Notes under the pieces: generated by a model
Told to the model about the DNA's origin: nothing
Databases searched by the model: none
The model's input: only the letters and a program-made list of their open reading frames with translations
Part shown: in pieces, positions 1-12,290 of the stretch
Numbering within the stretch: position 1 is the stretch's first letter
Layout: each line of letters begins with the position of its first letter
Program-made: the position numbers and the translations under genes
Assembly (NCBI RefSeq): GCF_910592395.1
Contig: NC_088325.1
Span: 14,574,109 to 14,638,108, forward strand
Source: Lineus longissimus
Lineage: Eukaryota > Nemertea > Pilidiophora > Heteronemertea > Lineidae
Direction: 5' to 3'
Length of the DNA stretch: 64,000 nucleotides

Positions 1-2690
1 GAAGAGAACACTGTACTCAGGAAGCCACCTGTTGATGGTTATTGCAGTTCTTGTCGAGAAGTACGTTGTACTTAGGAAGCGCCCTGCCAAATTTTCTACG
101 AGAAAGATTTATTGTTAATCTATGTTCTTGTCCAACTAGTGATCGTAGACCAGATTACGAAATTCTTTTTACTACTTTCTGTTACCAATGATTGGTGGTC
201 ATTGCCGTTCAAGATGGAATTGTGATTTAACTGAGACATCACAACGGATACAGCACATGCAGAGATACAATCACTCTACTCTCAGCGTACCTTCAGCACT
301 GAGAAAATCCCCAAATACTTAATCTTCTATAATTTCTTTTTCACAGTACATATTGTACCGACGGGGTTTATTTCAAAAGCTCAAAGACGTATACTGGGTA
401 GCATCTCTATTACAGGGTAGTCTGAAATTGGCTAGAATATAAGAATATGGGGTAGACACTTGTGAGAAGGAATATAGTAGGCCGATGCCATACTACATGT
501 GTCTCTATATTCCTGTGAACGGAATAACTCAGTGACGTTTGTGCTTCCATTAGCATGTACAACTGAAATATGGGTGGGAGACACGAACACACAACTGACC
601 TTATCTGATAGCTTAGTAAACCAAATATAAACGTAACCTTTTCGACATACCATTCTTTCTCATGACAAATGAAATATTAGTCGTCGGTCTTCTAGCATAT
701 CCGATACTTCTGCCACTAATCAGTATTGTATCGAGCAATAAAGGAAACAGAATGATGCAACAGTTGTTATGGCACAAGGGTCAACACCGTCATAGAGGCC
801 TCAACACCGAACTAAAACCTGGTTTCCTATGGCATTTAGGCTTTTTGACCAAATGAAGTAAATTAACATCGGATCGTAGCAGAAAAAGTGAAAATTGTCC
901 TAAAATTTTCGGATCCGTCCAGATCCGTCATCGGCTAAAATATATAATGTTACTGATCTGGAGTGACATCATATGCTCTGACAATCTTGGTTTAATCTGT
1001 GTATCTCTCCTCATGTCTGTAGGGTGTAGGTTCCGATCACTCGTATATATCACTTCCTTAAACCCGTGCTCGAGCATTTACCAGCTGGAAGATACTAGCT
1101 GCCCCTAACTTACCCAAAGTTTGAGTGCATGGTGCAGGAGAGGACCATGCGATCTTGTTTCCTCTGTCTTCGTTGTTAGAATTGATATTGAGCTAACTTA
1201 GGCGCCTAGCCGGATAGTGGTCAACCCTGTTTAATGGCATTACAGTATGACGCCATTCTGACTTTGTGTTTTTCCATCTCTTCATCACGGGGGACCTTTC
1301 AACACAAAGGCAACCTGCAGTCGTCTACCCCACTGCCATTCGTCACCTCACGTTCAGCTAAGCTCAACCTATCACCTCATCAGTTATCCACTGATCCCAG
1401 TTAAGTCCTGAGAGAAATATGTTATTTCCTAAACGAGTTTCTTAATGACTGATGCCAAACTAGCTAAGACCGTGTTACCTGAGCTTTTTTGCCCACAAGG
1501 ATCGGAAAGACAATCGACTTTATTTCCGGTAGAGAATATAAGAAAACATGAGGGAATTTGCTAAACATATCGTTTAAATCTGTCTTCGCGAAAGCCAGCT
1601 TTGCTATGATTGCTTTAGATATTGCTTTATCCTTATTCTGTTTGTTTACTTAGCTGGTTCACTACATCAAAAATGTCAAATTTACCAAGAGATGACAGTT
1701 TCATCAGTAATACCAGCTTGTTGGTCATTTAATCAAAAATGTGTTCAACGTATTCTTTTGTTGCCTCCCTCAGAAGCTTTGTAAGAGCTTCTCCGACAGA
1801 GGAGAACGGTCATGTCGTTCCTCGTCCTGTGGGGAGAATGACCTAAATGTATTGTCTCAGCTGACAACTTTCAGAACCGAATTTGCCAGAGATGGCAATA
1901 CACTGTCCCGTTTACTGTTTTTAATACTCTGTCGATTTATTTATGTCTTTGGTTCCACTAATCCCGGTTTTAAACTGCCTACTGTAACCAGCCATATATG
2001 TCAATAAAGAGCTGGATCGGCCATTTCATCGGACAGGCATTGTTCGGAAAATGAAATGTGGCCTCAAGCGAATTGAATGAATCCCAAGATATCGGCCGAA
2101 TTCTAAGTAGTATCAGGTTTCTAAAAGATGGATGCATTTGCCCTGGAAATACATTAAGGGAAACTCATTAGCTATCGGATTGGTTTTAATATTTAGCAGA
2201 TATCTGAAAGTTTAATGTGGCTGCATTGTACATGTGCTGTGCGTTAGTATCATTAATCTGGAGATTTGGGCCGGCCACATCAATCTGCTTTTGACAGGGC
2301 AGTGACTTGGCCCATTTAACTTCTTTCTGGTTTTGGTAAATATCAGTAGTTGTGCACATTACTTAATGATCCAATCACAATCTTGACACGGAAGGGAGTC
2401 ATGCAATGTCCCCCCCCCTTGGAGAATTTGGAGAAGTTTGGTAAATTATTTTTCGGATGAAGACATTAAGTCATATTATGGCACCAGCTTACAATTTTGG
2501 ACTACCGCAACAGAAATCATAGACCCAATCAGAAGGGCCCGCCTTTTGAAATTAATCTACTTCGTTGGACGTACGGTTCTTTTATCCGGTGTAGTCAGCT
2601 TTGAGCCGCAGTTATGAAATAACGGGCTTTGGTAACGAGAGCCATACATTTGTAAGTCATCATTGCTGATTAATTTAGCAAGAATGAGGA
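1..2690. other. No gene recognised; weak 54-bp repeat at the left edge
   Basis: No ORF here has convincing splice signals or a recognisable motif. The first 100 bases hold two diverged copies of a segment (CTGTACTCAGGAAGCCACCTG near 11 and TTGTACTTAGGAAGCGCCCTG near 67), about 54 bases apart, cut off by the window edge. A run of nine C lies at 2410-2418. The rest looks like ordinary AT-rich noncoding DNA. Confidence 0.5.
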
Positions 2691-2692
2691 TA

Positions 2693-3148
2693 TTAGAGTG
2701 GGGACATATTGTCAGATGAAAATTTTATCAAAACATCGATCAGATCAGAAATACCAAAAGCGATTTCATAATGAGTTTCTGTCGTCATGGACAAAACTGC
2801 CCGTGAATCTGAAACTGACCAAAAATGTTTTGTTTTGTTTGATATCAACGAGGTATTAGTTGTATTATCCGATCGATTACGCGCTTTAACCTCGGTCTGT
2901 CCTGATATAATCCAGCAGAACTCAGTTGAGCTTCCCTTATCCTCGACCGCAAGCGAGGGGTCTGTGGCACTTGCCCACAGCAGCTCCATAAAAGGATGAG
3001 GTAAATTGAAAGTAGGTTGCCTTACACGGCTGATGACAAAATGTCTTTTAGTTGTGATCTGCAGGAGCTCGATGACTTCAATAACAACAGCGTGCCCGCG
3101 TACTGTACTCAGTGCCCTATAATTTGCTGACAACGTCTCATCAGACAT
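2693..3148 (-). CDS. Longest uninterrupted ORF, 151 codons, unrecognised
   Basis: This is the longest ATG-to-stop reading frame in the window. It starts with MSDETLSANYRAL, has a purine at -3 of the ATG, mixes charged and hydrophobic residues in a protein-like way and ends SSDNMSPL. No signal peptide, membrane segment, zinc-finger spacing or known catalytic motif is visible. I do not recognise the family. In a window of this size and base composition about one ORF of this length is expected by chance, so length is not proof. It could be a single-exon gene, an exon read past its splice sites, or accidental. A shorter plus-strand ORF at 2787-2999 overlaps it and looks like its shadow. Confidence 0.22.
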   Translation of the reverse strand: MSDETLSANYRALSTVRGHAVVIEVIELLQITTKRHFVISRVRQPTFNLPHPFMELLWASATDPSLAVEDKGSSTEFCWIISGQTEVKARNRSDNTTNTSLISNKTKHFWSVSDSRAVLSMTTETHYEIAFGISDLIDVLIKFSSDNMSPL

Positions 3149-3510
3149 TACTCGCGAGACATTTTATTGGGTTGTACCTAATATTTGGCAATGATTAATT
3201 TGGCCATATGCAAAATGCAGCCTGAAAAAGCTTCGATGCACTAAGAATGTCTTTGTCAAGTGAATCCTTATGAAGTCGTTGGTAAATCTTGGCAGTGATT
3301 AAGTAGCAATTTGAAATCACTGATACAGAAAGTGGTTCCGAAACTACTGCTGTTGCTGATCATTTGGACAGTTTTTGTCTCACATCGTCATGCCAATGCT
3401 CTTGTGACATGAGTACAGATTGGGTCGTAAAACCAGCATTACATGAAAAGTTACTCTTAAAGATTATTATGATTCATGTTGTCAGGCTTTAAAGCTTTAT
3501 TATGGACTAT

Positions 3511-3690
3511 GAGAGGTTTAAGGAATTGAACCCGAGGTTGAGGGTATTTATTGAGATAACCCTGGAGGTTGGAGCTAAAATGTAGTCGAAATCCCAAGCC
3601 GTAGGCGAGATGAAATCTGAGCGACAGCCGAGAGGTTTTTGGTGTTTGAAAATTGACCCGACGCTGAGGGCTATATTTCAATAACAGTTA
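3511..3690. repeat. Diverged direct repeat, period about 119 bp
   Basis: The block beginning GAGAGGTTTAAGGAATTGA at 3511 recurs in diverged form at 3630, with shared words GAGAGGTTT, ATTGA(A)CCCGA, GAGGG.TAT and TTCAATAAC/TTGAGATAAC. The intervening part contains a short imperfect inverted repeat (AGGGTATT...ATAACCCT). It looks like a degraded interspersed element. The family is unknown. Confidence 0.4.
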
Positions 3691-3699
3691 ATGATATTT

Positions 3700-6600
3700 C
3701 TGATAATTCAAGTTGGATAGCCAAGAAACTGAGAGCGAGACTAAGATATTAAATATTGTTTGTTGCACTCTATTAAGAAAACCAAAAATATTGTCTCGTG
3801 GAACTACATGTAGCTTATCTCACCAAACCGGTCCTTTTCAAACTATTTGAACCATATGCGATGCTCCTTTAACGGCAGATCTAATCCCAGGTCTAAAGCT
3901 GATTTATTTGTGGAAACTAGTTCACTGTTTTGATCAACTTAAGTAAAAATGTTGGCGCTGACTTTTGTTGCATACATTGGAATGCAATGCACTCTCTGAC
4001 AATACACGCTGAAAGCATAACAGTGTATTGGGTAAAAACAAGTCAATCCACACTGGTCATATTTTTTTATGAACTGCATCCATTTGTCGTCTCCCCATGG
4101 ACCAAGATGGATCTCCAAGCGTATGACCATTATCCTTTGGTTCCCTCTAATTAGCTACAAATACGAAACGGATGGGGAGATGGTTATCTATCATGAGAAT
4201 CATTTGTTCGACCTTTTGGCTCAAAAACACTATAATTGATGACGTCTGAACATGATGTTGGCGTAGGGGAATACTTCACTTTATACATGGCTCAGAGTCT
4301 AGCCCTGAATCACATTAAACTATTCCCAGTGCATAGCCATAACGTAGTCTGTACACCACATTAAATCCAATGCACTGACTGACCATGACCAAAACATGAT
4401 AGCAGCGAAATCAAGGCAATTAGGAAACATGAGGCCGGACTACATCAAAGCATTACGTCCATTGCATCTGACTTGCCTTATATCTAATTCATAACAACCT
4501 TGACAGGAACATCTGTTTTTGTAATAGCCTATGGATGTATACTTTGCTTCGCTTTTTTGGTGATGGCGATTGGATTATTGGATAGCCTACTTAGCCCCGC
4601 TCCACACATTTTCTCAACACTATCTTGGTGCCCTGGACATGACCGCCAACTCACCCTTTACCCCAAGGATCACGAGGCATGTCATAGCAGGCATTCTATC
4701 AAAATCTCTATTATCCTATCAGGAATATCATATATACGCTGAGGCTTGATATATCACTATCTAATCCATGTCAATAATATAGCTATTTATTCGCTGTCAT
4801 ATCCCGGTGCGTGATACACCGGCCGTAAAACGTTTTAAGTTGCGGATTGTGGTCTATATGTTCTGTACTGTTTGCCTCTGTTGACTGGGTGTGGTGTTTT
4901 GAAGTTCAAATGCAGTATCGTCATGCAAAGGGTCAGAACTGTTCTTCGTAATCAAAAGGGCCTGAGTTGCCATAGCATCATTTATAGGTCACGAGGTGAA
5001 AAAACAGCGACAAACAGAACTTAACTTTATAAAAGTTCGTTGCAACCACTGCCAATAGTGGTAGTCTTTTTTCGCCTGAGGTTATATCTTAGCTGCTTTG
5101 TCACATTGTTTGCCTCCGTCGCCGTCTTTTAAAGTCATTGTGTGCTATTATGTACTTTGTTGTGTGACTTGCAAGACATCGCCTAAAAGAAGAGGGTAAC
5201 GATATAGGGTGGACTAAAGTCATGTCAGCACATCCGCCCGACGTAACCAAAAGGAGAGCAGGATGCTTTTAGGCATTATTGGTTAACCAGAGACGAACCT
5301 AGTGAGATACCACATCGTCTTTATAAAGTTACGTAAAAAGGAATTGTTCACAAAGGTCTTTCCCCTGATTTGGTATCCGTGGGGAAATATTTATATTCAA
5401 ATTTGACCTGACTCGACCCTTACCCGCTTTCAGCGACTGAATCCAGTTGGATTTGGCACTGTATAAGTCTCATGCTAGATTATTATCATTATTAACCTAT
5501 GACTCAAACTAGTTATAGATTGACCCCTATCTGTAACCAAGGCTCAACATCATCCCTGTAATTTTCCATATTATATACCTTTTTCACAAACCACCAGTTC
5601 GGTCGTTCATCGTATTGATGAATAAAGAATTTTGCCGCTATCGTTTTGCCTAAGCAATTGGATAAGAAACTTCAACAACATTGCCAACAGTAATTAGTCC
5701 ATTACCTTCAGTCCCATTGTCTCTTTCCAACCACAAAGCAACAATGTCTGACACAGCCTAACGAGAAATGTCATCCTGACCAGGATGAATCAAATTACTG
5801 GAGACATCCTGGGCTTGACTGTCCACATCAAAGTGTCGCTACAATAGCCCCGAGCAACCGTGAGGCAAATTAACTTTGTTTTGGGATCGGGTTGTCTCCG
5901 CAAACGTTATATAGGGCGTAATGTCGGTATGAACTTGGGTTGATACGGGTGCAGTTTGCCAAAGATCAAGGTCGAGGGATTACCGATGTGGAAGTGAGGT
6001 GGAAATGGGGTCGGGTGGGTTGGTGGTGAGATGAGTCGATATCTGGAAGCGGGCCAAGTGGGCTACTAATCATTGGGTGGAGTGATGGTTAACTTAAGTT
6101 TGCATCTACGCTAAGCCAGATGCCTTTGTGTATCGTTTCGGGAAGTATACAATCGATTCTTTACCACACTTGAATCAATCCTCAATGCTTACTTGATGCT
6201 CATCCAAAACATGACTGATTTAAAGAGCAATCTATTTTTAATCTTACACGAATATTGTTATGATTGTACACGTACATTTCATGTATACGACACAGAACAA
6301 GTTCTAAACTAGAATCTCATTAGGGCGTTCGGCCTGGATAAACTCTCCATGTATATGTCTTGTCTCCTTCAGTCATCCCGTACATTTTTCTAGTGTTGAC
6401 ATAGTTCAGACTATGGCCATTTGATCAAGACCAATAAATGCGATAAAGACGAGTTATCAAATTAGCATGCGAAAGAGAGCAAACAGGAGTTTGAAATCGT
6501 ATCTCGTGTCGAGGCTAAGATTGTATTGCGGAGTGACCATGAAGGTGATGATTTAGACTGCCTTGCCCGACCCTAATCTACAAGGCAAACTGCACTAGGC

Positions 6601-6840
6601 TAGTTGTGCAAGTTTGGACAGGGCTTCATTTCTCAATGTCAAGGTCCATCATGTTTACCATGTCACAATATTCATCTGTCCTGGATGATGGACAGGACTG
6701 ACTATATTGAATACATGACGGGGTTTTCGGTGGTCTAGCGTCAGTTATTTACCTTGTGGAGTGTTGTCCCTAGTCATGTTCGTAGGGTGCAATTGCTAGA
6801 TCAGTGTCAGGCAAACCTTCACGTACTTTAAGACAACTCG
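3700..6840. other. No gene recognised
   Basis: Several short ORFs occur, none with good splice or start context. A TATAAAAG at 5028-5035 resembles a TATA box, but no credible first exon follows. A G-rich stretch at about 5985-6060 has several GGG/GGGG runs and could fold as a G-quadruplex on the plus strand. Confidence 0.45.
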
Positions 6841-6841
6841 A

Positions 6842-7340
6842 AACTGCCTAAGTCACATTTGTTTGTTTTAGGCATAAGGTAAATCTGCTTAAGTCCCAAG
6901 CTTGACTTAGGTAGTTAGGCATAAGGTAAATCTGCTTAAGTCCCAAGCTTGACTTAGGCAGTTAGGCATAAGGTAAATCTGCTTAAGTCCCAAGCTTGAC
7001 TTAGGTAGTTAGGCATAAGGTAAATCTGCTTAAGTCCCAAGCTTGACTTAGGCAGCTAGGCATAAGGTAAATCTGCTTAAGTCCCAAGCTTGACTTAGGT
7101 AGTTAGGCATAAGGTAAATCTGCTTAAGTCCCAAGCTTGACTTAGGTAGTTAGGCATAAGGTAAATCTGCTTAAGTCCCAAGCTTGACTTAGGTAGTTAG
7201 GCATAAGGTAAATCTGCTTAAGTCCCAAGCTTGACTTAGGTAGTTAGGCAGAAGGTAAATCTGCTTAAGTCCCAAGCTTGACTTAGACAGTTAGGCATAA
7301 GGTAAATCTGCCCAAGTCCTAAGCTTGACTTAGGCAGTTA
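6842..7340. repeat. 47-bp minisatellite, 10 copies, flanked by 14-bp inverted repeats
   Basis: GGCATAAGGTAAATCTGC recurs exactly every 47 bases at 6871, 6918, 6965, 7012, 7059, 7106, 7153, 7200, 7247 and 7294. Copies are almost identical. The main variation is TAGGTAG versus TAGGCAG at the unit end, and the last copies carry a few substitutions. Each unit contains an 11-bp imperfect stem (CTGCTTAAGTC / GACTTAGGYAG) around an 8-base loop containing AAGCTT. AACTGCCTAAGTCA at 6842-6855, before the array, is the reverse complement of TGACTTAGGCAGTT at its end, so the array is enclosed by inverted repeats. This may be the core of a small tandem-repeat-bearing mobile element. I see no clear target-site duplication. 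Confidence 0.95.
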
Positions 7341-10300
7341 TTCCATTGACTTTCCTACGCACGTGGAGATGAGACATTTAGTAATGCACTTTTACCACCG
7401 GTGACTCTTATGGTAAAGAGCTGACTAAGGCGAAAATATCAATTTGGGAAAAAATGACTCGGGCATTTATTTTATGAGGGTGACGATATAATGATATCGC
7501 CCATTTAAGGCGCGTGTTAATGACAGATAATGATGGAAAATTAATGCAAAGTGTTATAAAGTTGTATTATTTGTCTCCTTAGCCATGACGCACGATTCAC
7601 ACTAGTACTAAAGCAATAAGTTGTCGTGTTGGTTGGCTGAGTCCCCATTGCCTTCAAAGCGTTTTGGTTGCAAATGGCGCGTGCTCATGACAATACGCGG
7701 AAAACAACTGCGAAAACGGATGAGAACCCCGAAGGCAAACAAATCTTGCCACTGACGGGCCAATCAGTACTTTCATTTCGTGCATGTATCCTCTGTGACA
7801 ACAAAATGCCATTTATGGGTTTCAGAATAAAATCATTTTGTTTATTTCCAAAATGGCGAAGTTAATTTGGTGATGGTATGGGAAGGTGGTTTGTATTTGT
7901 TCCTATTGGGTGGACAATGGTGATTCATTGGCAATAATTTTGTTGGCTTATCGCTTGGGAGATGGGTTCCGATTAAACTAGACCCATTAGATAGCATGCA
8001 GTATATGTCTGTTGTTTGCGGTGTAATTGTGATAAATCAGTGACGATTTCATGAATTCAGAGTTGAGGCATTGTAATGACGTTAAGTCGTTTGCTTAACA
8101 GGATTTCAGAGAACGAAAATCCAATACCGATGGTTGGCGGTAGAGGTTTTCCAGACGCGATGAATATTGGTCGCAGGTCTCCGCGATAACCTGTCTTGTC
8201 ACAGGCAGCTTCGATGACCACCGCAAACGAACGATTTTTGTGGCATGTGATCACGATAACAGGAGATGACAACCATTTAACTTTATTGTATCTGGAGCGC
8301 TTAAAGTTTCAGAAGAATACATGGAAACGCGGACGATTTGTCCCCTCGTCACTTTTTCCATATGACAAACCAACTTAGGCACCGCATTTCGCTAACATCA
8401 AAGAAATTTTGATAGCATGACTTGGGTGCATTAACAAAATATCTATATTCGTCTAGACACCCATCAACTATGTCTATAACGTGATAATTCGTCGTTGATC
8501 GCCTTGGGGAAAATATCAACTGGCCGGCTGGCTAAAAATATTTGTCCAGGGAGGGCAGAAACAATCAGTGGTTTAATGTTGTTATCAATTAGGCAGTCCT
8601 GTTCAACAAAGGGTGTTCAATATGAACGCGACTTACTTTGGCATTTACGATCTGTCTGTATGATTTATCATATCGCATGATGGCCACCTCGCGTTAACTA
8701 TATAAATGATATTTGTACACCCCATGCTTAAATCATGTCCAAACAGTTCTTATAATCGTGACGGATTGAAATTAGTGTATCACGGGTTTTTCATTTGGGA
8801 AATAGAAATCACGCGGCCCAGTAGCCACACGTTTACCAATAACCTCACGTCAATTCAACGGTCAGCTCCGGAGCTGATTCCAAATTTGACATTTTATCAG
8901 GCATGGCATTCTCATTAGAAACGGTTACAAAACCTCACTACAATCTTAATACGTATTTGAAGCTAAAATGACATGCCCCGTCCACTATGTCATTCCGATG
9001 GTCTATCTGTACACGCCTCCTCATGCATCAACCTTTTCTGTCATGTGGCTTCACGAGAGGTACATTGTGCACTCTGGACATTCAAAGCAATATCTCACCA
9101 AACAATCTAATATTCTTTAATGAAATCCATCCACGTCCTCCCTATCCCTCAATACATGGCACAGCCGATACCTTTATTCAGTCACTTACCATGAAACCTG
9201 CATTACTCAATTCGATCTCTCGCTATAAAATGATAGGTAGGCTCACATTCAATGACGGACTTTCACTAATCAGGTTATTCCACTCCTTTAAATTCTCACA
9301 GTTCCTCCCAGGTCAATCCAATTCAATGACAATGGTCAGGCGTACTCTAACTCCGTATCATGAGAAGCTCTCCTTGATTTGATTTGCTGTCTTTTCGCCA
9401 TGTGATGCCTCTAATCATGAGCATTTAATGGGGTAAGTGGATAGACTCCTTGGGAAGACTGTGATGTCTCATCGGACTGCTGCAAGGCTGTTTGAGGCAA
9501 TGACACAATGTACATAGCATAGTTTACCGCGGAAATGTGCATCCCATCACTGGTTTAACGATGCACTAGGCTATACAGACACGGGCAATAACTTATTTGA
9601 GCGTTAACTTTGGTTAGAATCACCTTTTGAGGTGAAAAACGTGGGTGGTGTTGTATAAATCTGCCCGAGGACTACTTTTTTCACAAGGTATTTCCGTGGC
9701 TTAAACAATAGGCGGCATTTATTCCTTCTGAAACAAGTATTCGCTCGTTTTGTTGCCAAGATGTCATAGCTAGAAATCTGAATGAAATATAAATCGTCAT
9801 TTACGACTGCTGTTCTTGCAATGATCAAACTGACGCTTTTTTGACTTAGCATGAGCATCATTTATTTCGTTTGATAGCATTGCTCCTTCCATATAGTCCT
9901 CTTATCGAATCGCTAGAGCGATTGATGGCAAAAATACACCCATTGCGTTGAATTTCTGTCATATCCTTCAACATAATGGGAAAAGAGCCCAGTCTGACGC
10001 TAGTTAGCGGTAAAAAGTAAAGACTCTCTCGAAACATTGGTGTTTTTCAATGACATTCTTTCTAGTTGCGTATTTCGACACGTTGACAGGAACTCGATGT
10101 CAGCTTGAGCGCTTTAGGGATTTTTAGCGTGTCGGTTTACAAGTGAAATGGTATTCAGATGGTGCAGTTTGGTTTGCAGTTTGGCAGTTGCGGGTATCAG
10201 TTGGTAGTTTCTTGAACTAGATCTGCAAAGTATCTTTTCAGACTTAAAACCAAACAAATAAAATTCAATTTTAATTTCAACATTCATTTTTAATAGGGAT

Positions 10301-10589
10301 AATGATTACCCTGAAATATGAACAATCAAATCGGTTTTAAATGTTTAGCAGCAAGCGGTAAAATCACCGCTGTTTCATTCCGCTAAGAGTGCATTCCTAC
10401 CTATTTAACGCGTCGCGTAATAGTCTAGTTCTTTCACCAGAAAACCCCAATAAATTGTCTCAAATCAAGCGTGATAACACCCGATCAATAGTACATTGAT
10501 ATGAGCAAATACCAGCAGCATCAAAGGTCAAGGTTAGGCGCCAAAAGCCCGGATGTAATGTCAACCATAATCCTCTAAGCGTCATCAGG
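7341..10589. other. No gene recognised
   Basis: The frames at 8987-9382 (+, 131 codons) and 8057-8918 (several short ORFs) have no motif, no convincing splice sites and a composition that follows the local pyrimidine bias of the plus strand. I treat them as chance ORFs. The minus ORF at 9604-9861 is equally unremarkable. Confidence 0.45.
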
Positions 10590-10598
10590 GATGGCGTG
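10590..10598. repeat. Left 9-bp target-site duplication
   Basis: GATGGCGTG lies immediately outside the left terminal inverted repeat and recurs exactly outside the right one (11336-11344). Confidence 0.75.
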
Positions 10599-11335
10599 GC
10601 GAATATTTTTTTCACATCTAAAAAATCCGCCATGTTGGATTGGTAATAAGCATGGAGGAATCTCCATGTGACGTCATTAGTCGATTTTGTTCTATTTTAA
10701 GCCATGCACTCCACGTGCGTTTGTTGACATTAACTTAGATGCTTCTCTTGGCAACTTGCATTACATTTTACTGTAAGTATCATGGTAACTGAAGCAAAAC
10801 AAAGGCTTGGCACCAGTAGAAAAGCATTCATTCCTACTCTCTTAGAGGATAGGAGAGGGTTTAGTAAATTTTCTCTGAAATGTTAAGATGAAAAAGACAA
10901 AGGCAAATTGAAGAGTTTGCTTCAATTTTGGAGCTCCTTTTTAGTATTTCAGGGAATTTAGGTTGCAATTTCCTCATTCACTTCTCCTTTCACATTCACA
11001 AATTTTTGGCTCACAAATCCCTTATAAATGAATAACCCAAGGCAGTTTATTGCTAAAAACAACACTCTATTAATCTTGATGATGCTTTTGCTAAACATCA
11101 TTTAATATAATCTTCATACAAAAAGTTTATGATGCTTATACATGTATGGTAAACATAACCAATACACAACACTTTATTAAAGGGATAGTATTATGACCGA
11201 AAGTGGGCGTATTTTGTGCTGGCCGGCACTAAATCAACCAGGTCACAGCTCAATCCAATGGTAGCCATTATTCCCCTCCATGCTTATTACCAATCCAAGA
11301 TAGCGGATTTTTTAGATGTGAAAAAAAATAATCAC
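10599..11335. mobile_element. Non-autonomous DNA transposon (MITE), Mutator-like
   Basis: The left end (10599-10658) and the reverse complement of the right end (11275-11335) match over about 60 bases with few differences. Both start with G, run into a T-tract, then share CACATCTAAAAAATCCGC and TTGGATTGGTAATAAGCATGG. Both ends are flanked by the same 9 bases, GATGGCGTG. Terminal inverted repeats of this length with a 9-bp target duplication are characteristic of the Mutator (MULE) superfamily; hAT and P give 8 bp, piggyBac TTAA and Tc1/mariner TA. The 737-bp interior has no transposase-sized ORF, so the element would have been moved by an enzyme supplied elsewhere. The superfamily assignment is inferred from the duplication length. 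The element structure itself is directly visible. Confidence 0.85.
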
Positions 11336-11344
11336 GATGGCGTG
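11336..11344. repeat. Right 9-bp target-site duplication
   Basis: GATGGCGTG directly follows the right terminal inverted repeat and is identical to the left copy at 10590-10598. Confidence 0.75.
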
Positions 11345-12039
11345 GTATGAAAACAGGACCGCAGTGAATCACACGACAAACTCATAAATTCTTTGCAGAG
11401 CAACATCAAGGGGAAAATAATGCGACTGCAATGATAATTTTGCAGTAAAAGTGCATTTATATGAAAGAGTCATGATGTTGGCATCATCGCATTATTTATA
11501 ACAAGCGTATTCGCCAGAAAGCCATACGGTAGCTACGCCGAGCCTCAGGTTTTATGCGTTTCTTTCTGTTGACTGTTTTAAAGCTACGCATCTATGCTTG
11601 GTTGATTTGTACTTCTTTGGCTAAGTCACTTTCTTGATGGCTTGCTGACTTTCAAAGGAAATTTCTTCGGTTGTTTTTATGACTTTCGATCGACTGCTTC
11701 TAACTCCATTCATCAGCTGAGGCAGGTATGTGAGGCTGGTGACCCAATCGCTCGGCATGGGGTCCGATCCAATCAGGTGTTGATCGTAAAACATGTATGC
11801 GGTTAGTCTGGAATCTCCTATTTTCTTGAAAAAATACAATACCTGAAAATAGAAAGTGCATCGTTGATTTCTTCTCTAGCATGCCTCGTATAGGACTGCT
11901 CAAGACAGGATAAATCAAAGTTGTGTTGCAAGGAGAAATATAGCTGTAAGAGGTGAGGTATCGGCAATTACGACACATGTATATATGTATATTTGGCCAT
12001 TCAAACGAACCACTTCACCATAAAGTGTACGATGTCTGA
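11345..12039. other. No gene recognised
   Basis: Two overlapping minus-strand ORFs (11621-11839 and 11700-11978) are short, in different frames and show no splice or motif support. Confidence 0.4.
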
Positions 12040-12290
12040 CTGACATTAGAAATGGCGATACTAAGTACAATAAATTTTAGTTGATGCTTTTTTTCTCAAC
12101 AGCAACTGGTCATCCTTTGGTCCGACATTTTGACATGGCGATACTTACTTGAAATATTATAACGTGATGCTCTCTTTCATCATCACCATTAACTGGTTAG
12201 CTATTATATGAGTGACATTTTGATATGGCGATGCTCATTCAGATATCACATTTTCTGATCTTTATCAGGAAGGCGATCTGACCGTTTATT
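12040..12290. repeat. Diverged tandem repeat, about 85 bp, three copies
   Basis: The phrase GACATT(TTG)..ATGGCGAT recurs at 12052, 12135 and 12225 (spacing 83 and 90) with weaker similarity between. The copies are strongly diverged, so the duplication is old. Confidence 0.5.

Noticed and set aside
5028-5035. TATA-box-like TATAAAAG
   Set aside because: No plausible first exon or open frame follows within several hundred bases.
6871-7340. Regularly spaced repeats that might be taken for a CRISPR array (also 49262-49677)
   Set aside because: The whole 47-bp and 82-bp units repeat with no unique spacers between them, and the surrounding DNA is eukaryotic.
8987-9382. 131-codon plus-strand ORF
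   Set aside because: Length is within chance expectation for a window of this size; composition follows the local C/T bias and no motif is visible.
10739-10772. Short ATG exon encoding a signal-like peptide before GTAAGT
   Set aside because: It lies inside the MITE, and splicing to the next good acceptor (about 10845) would create a stop codon at the junction.
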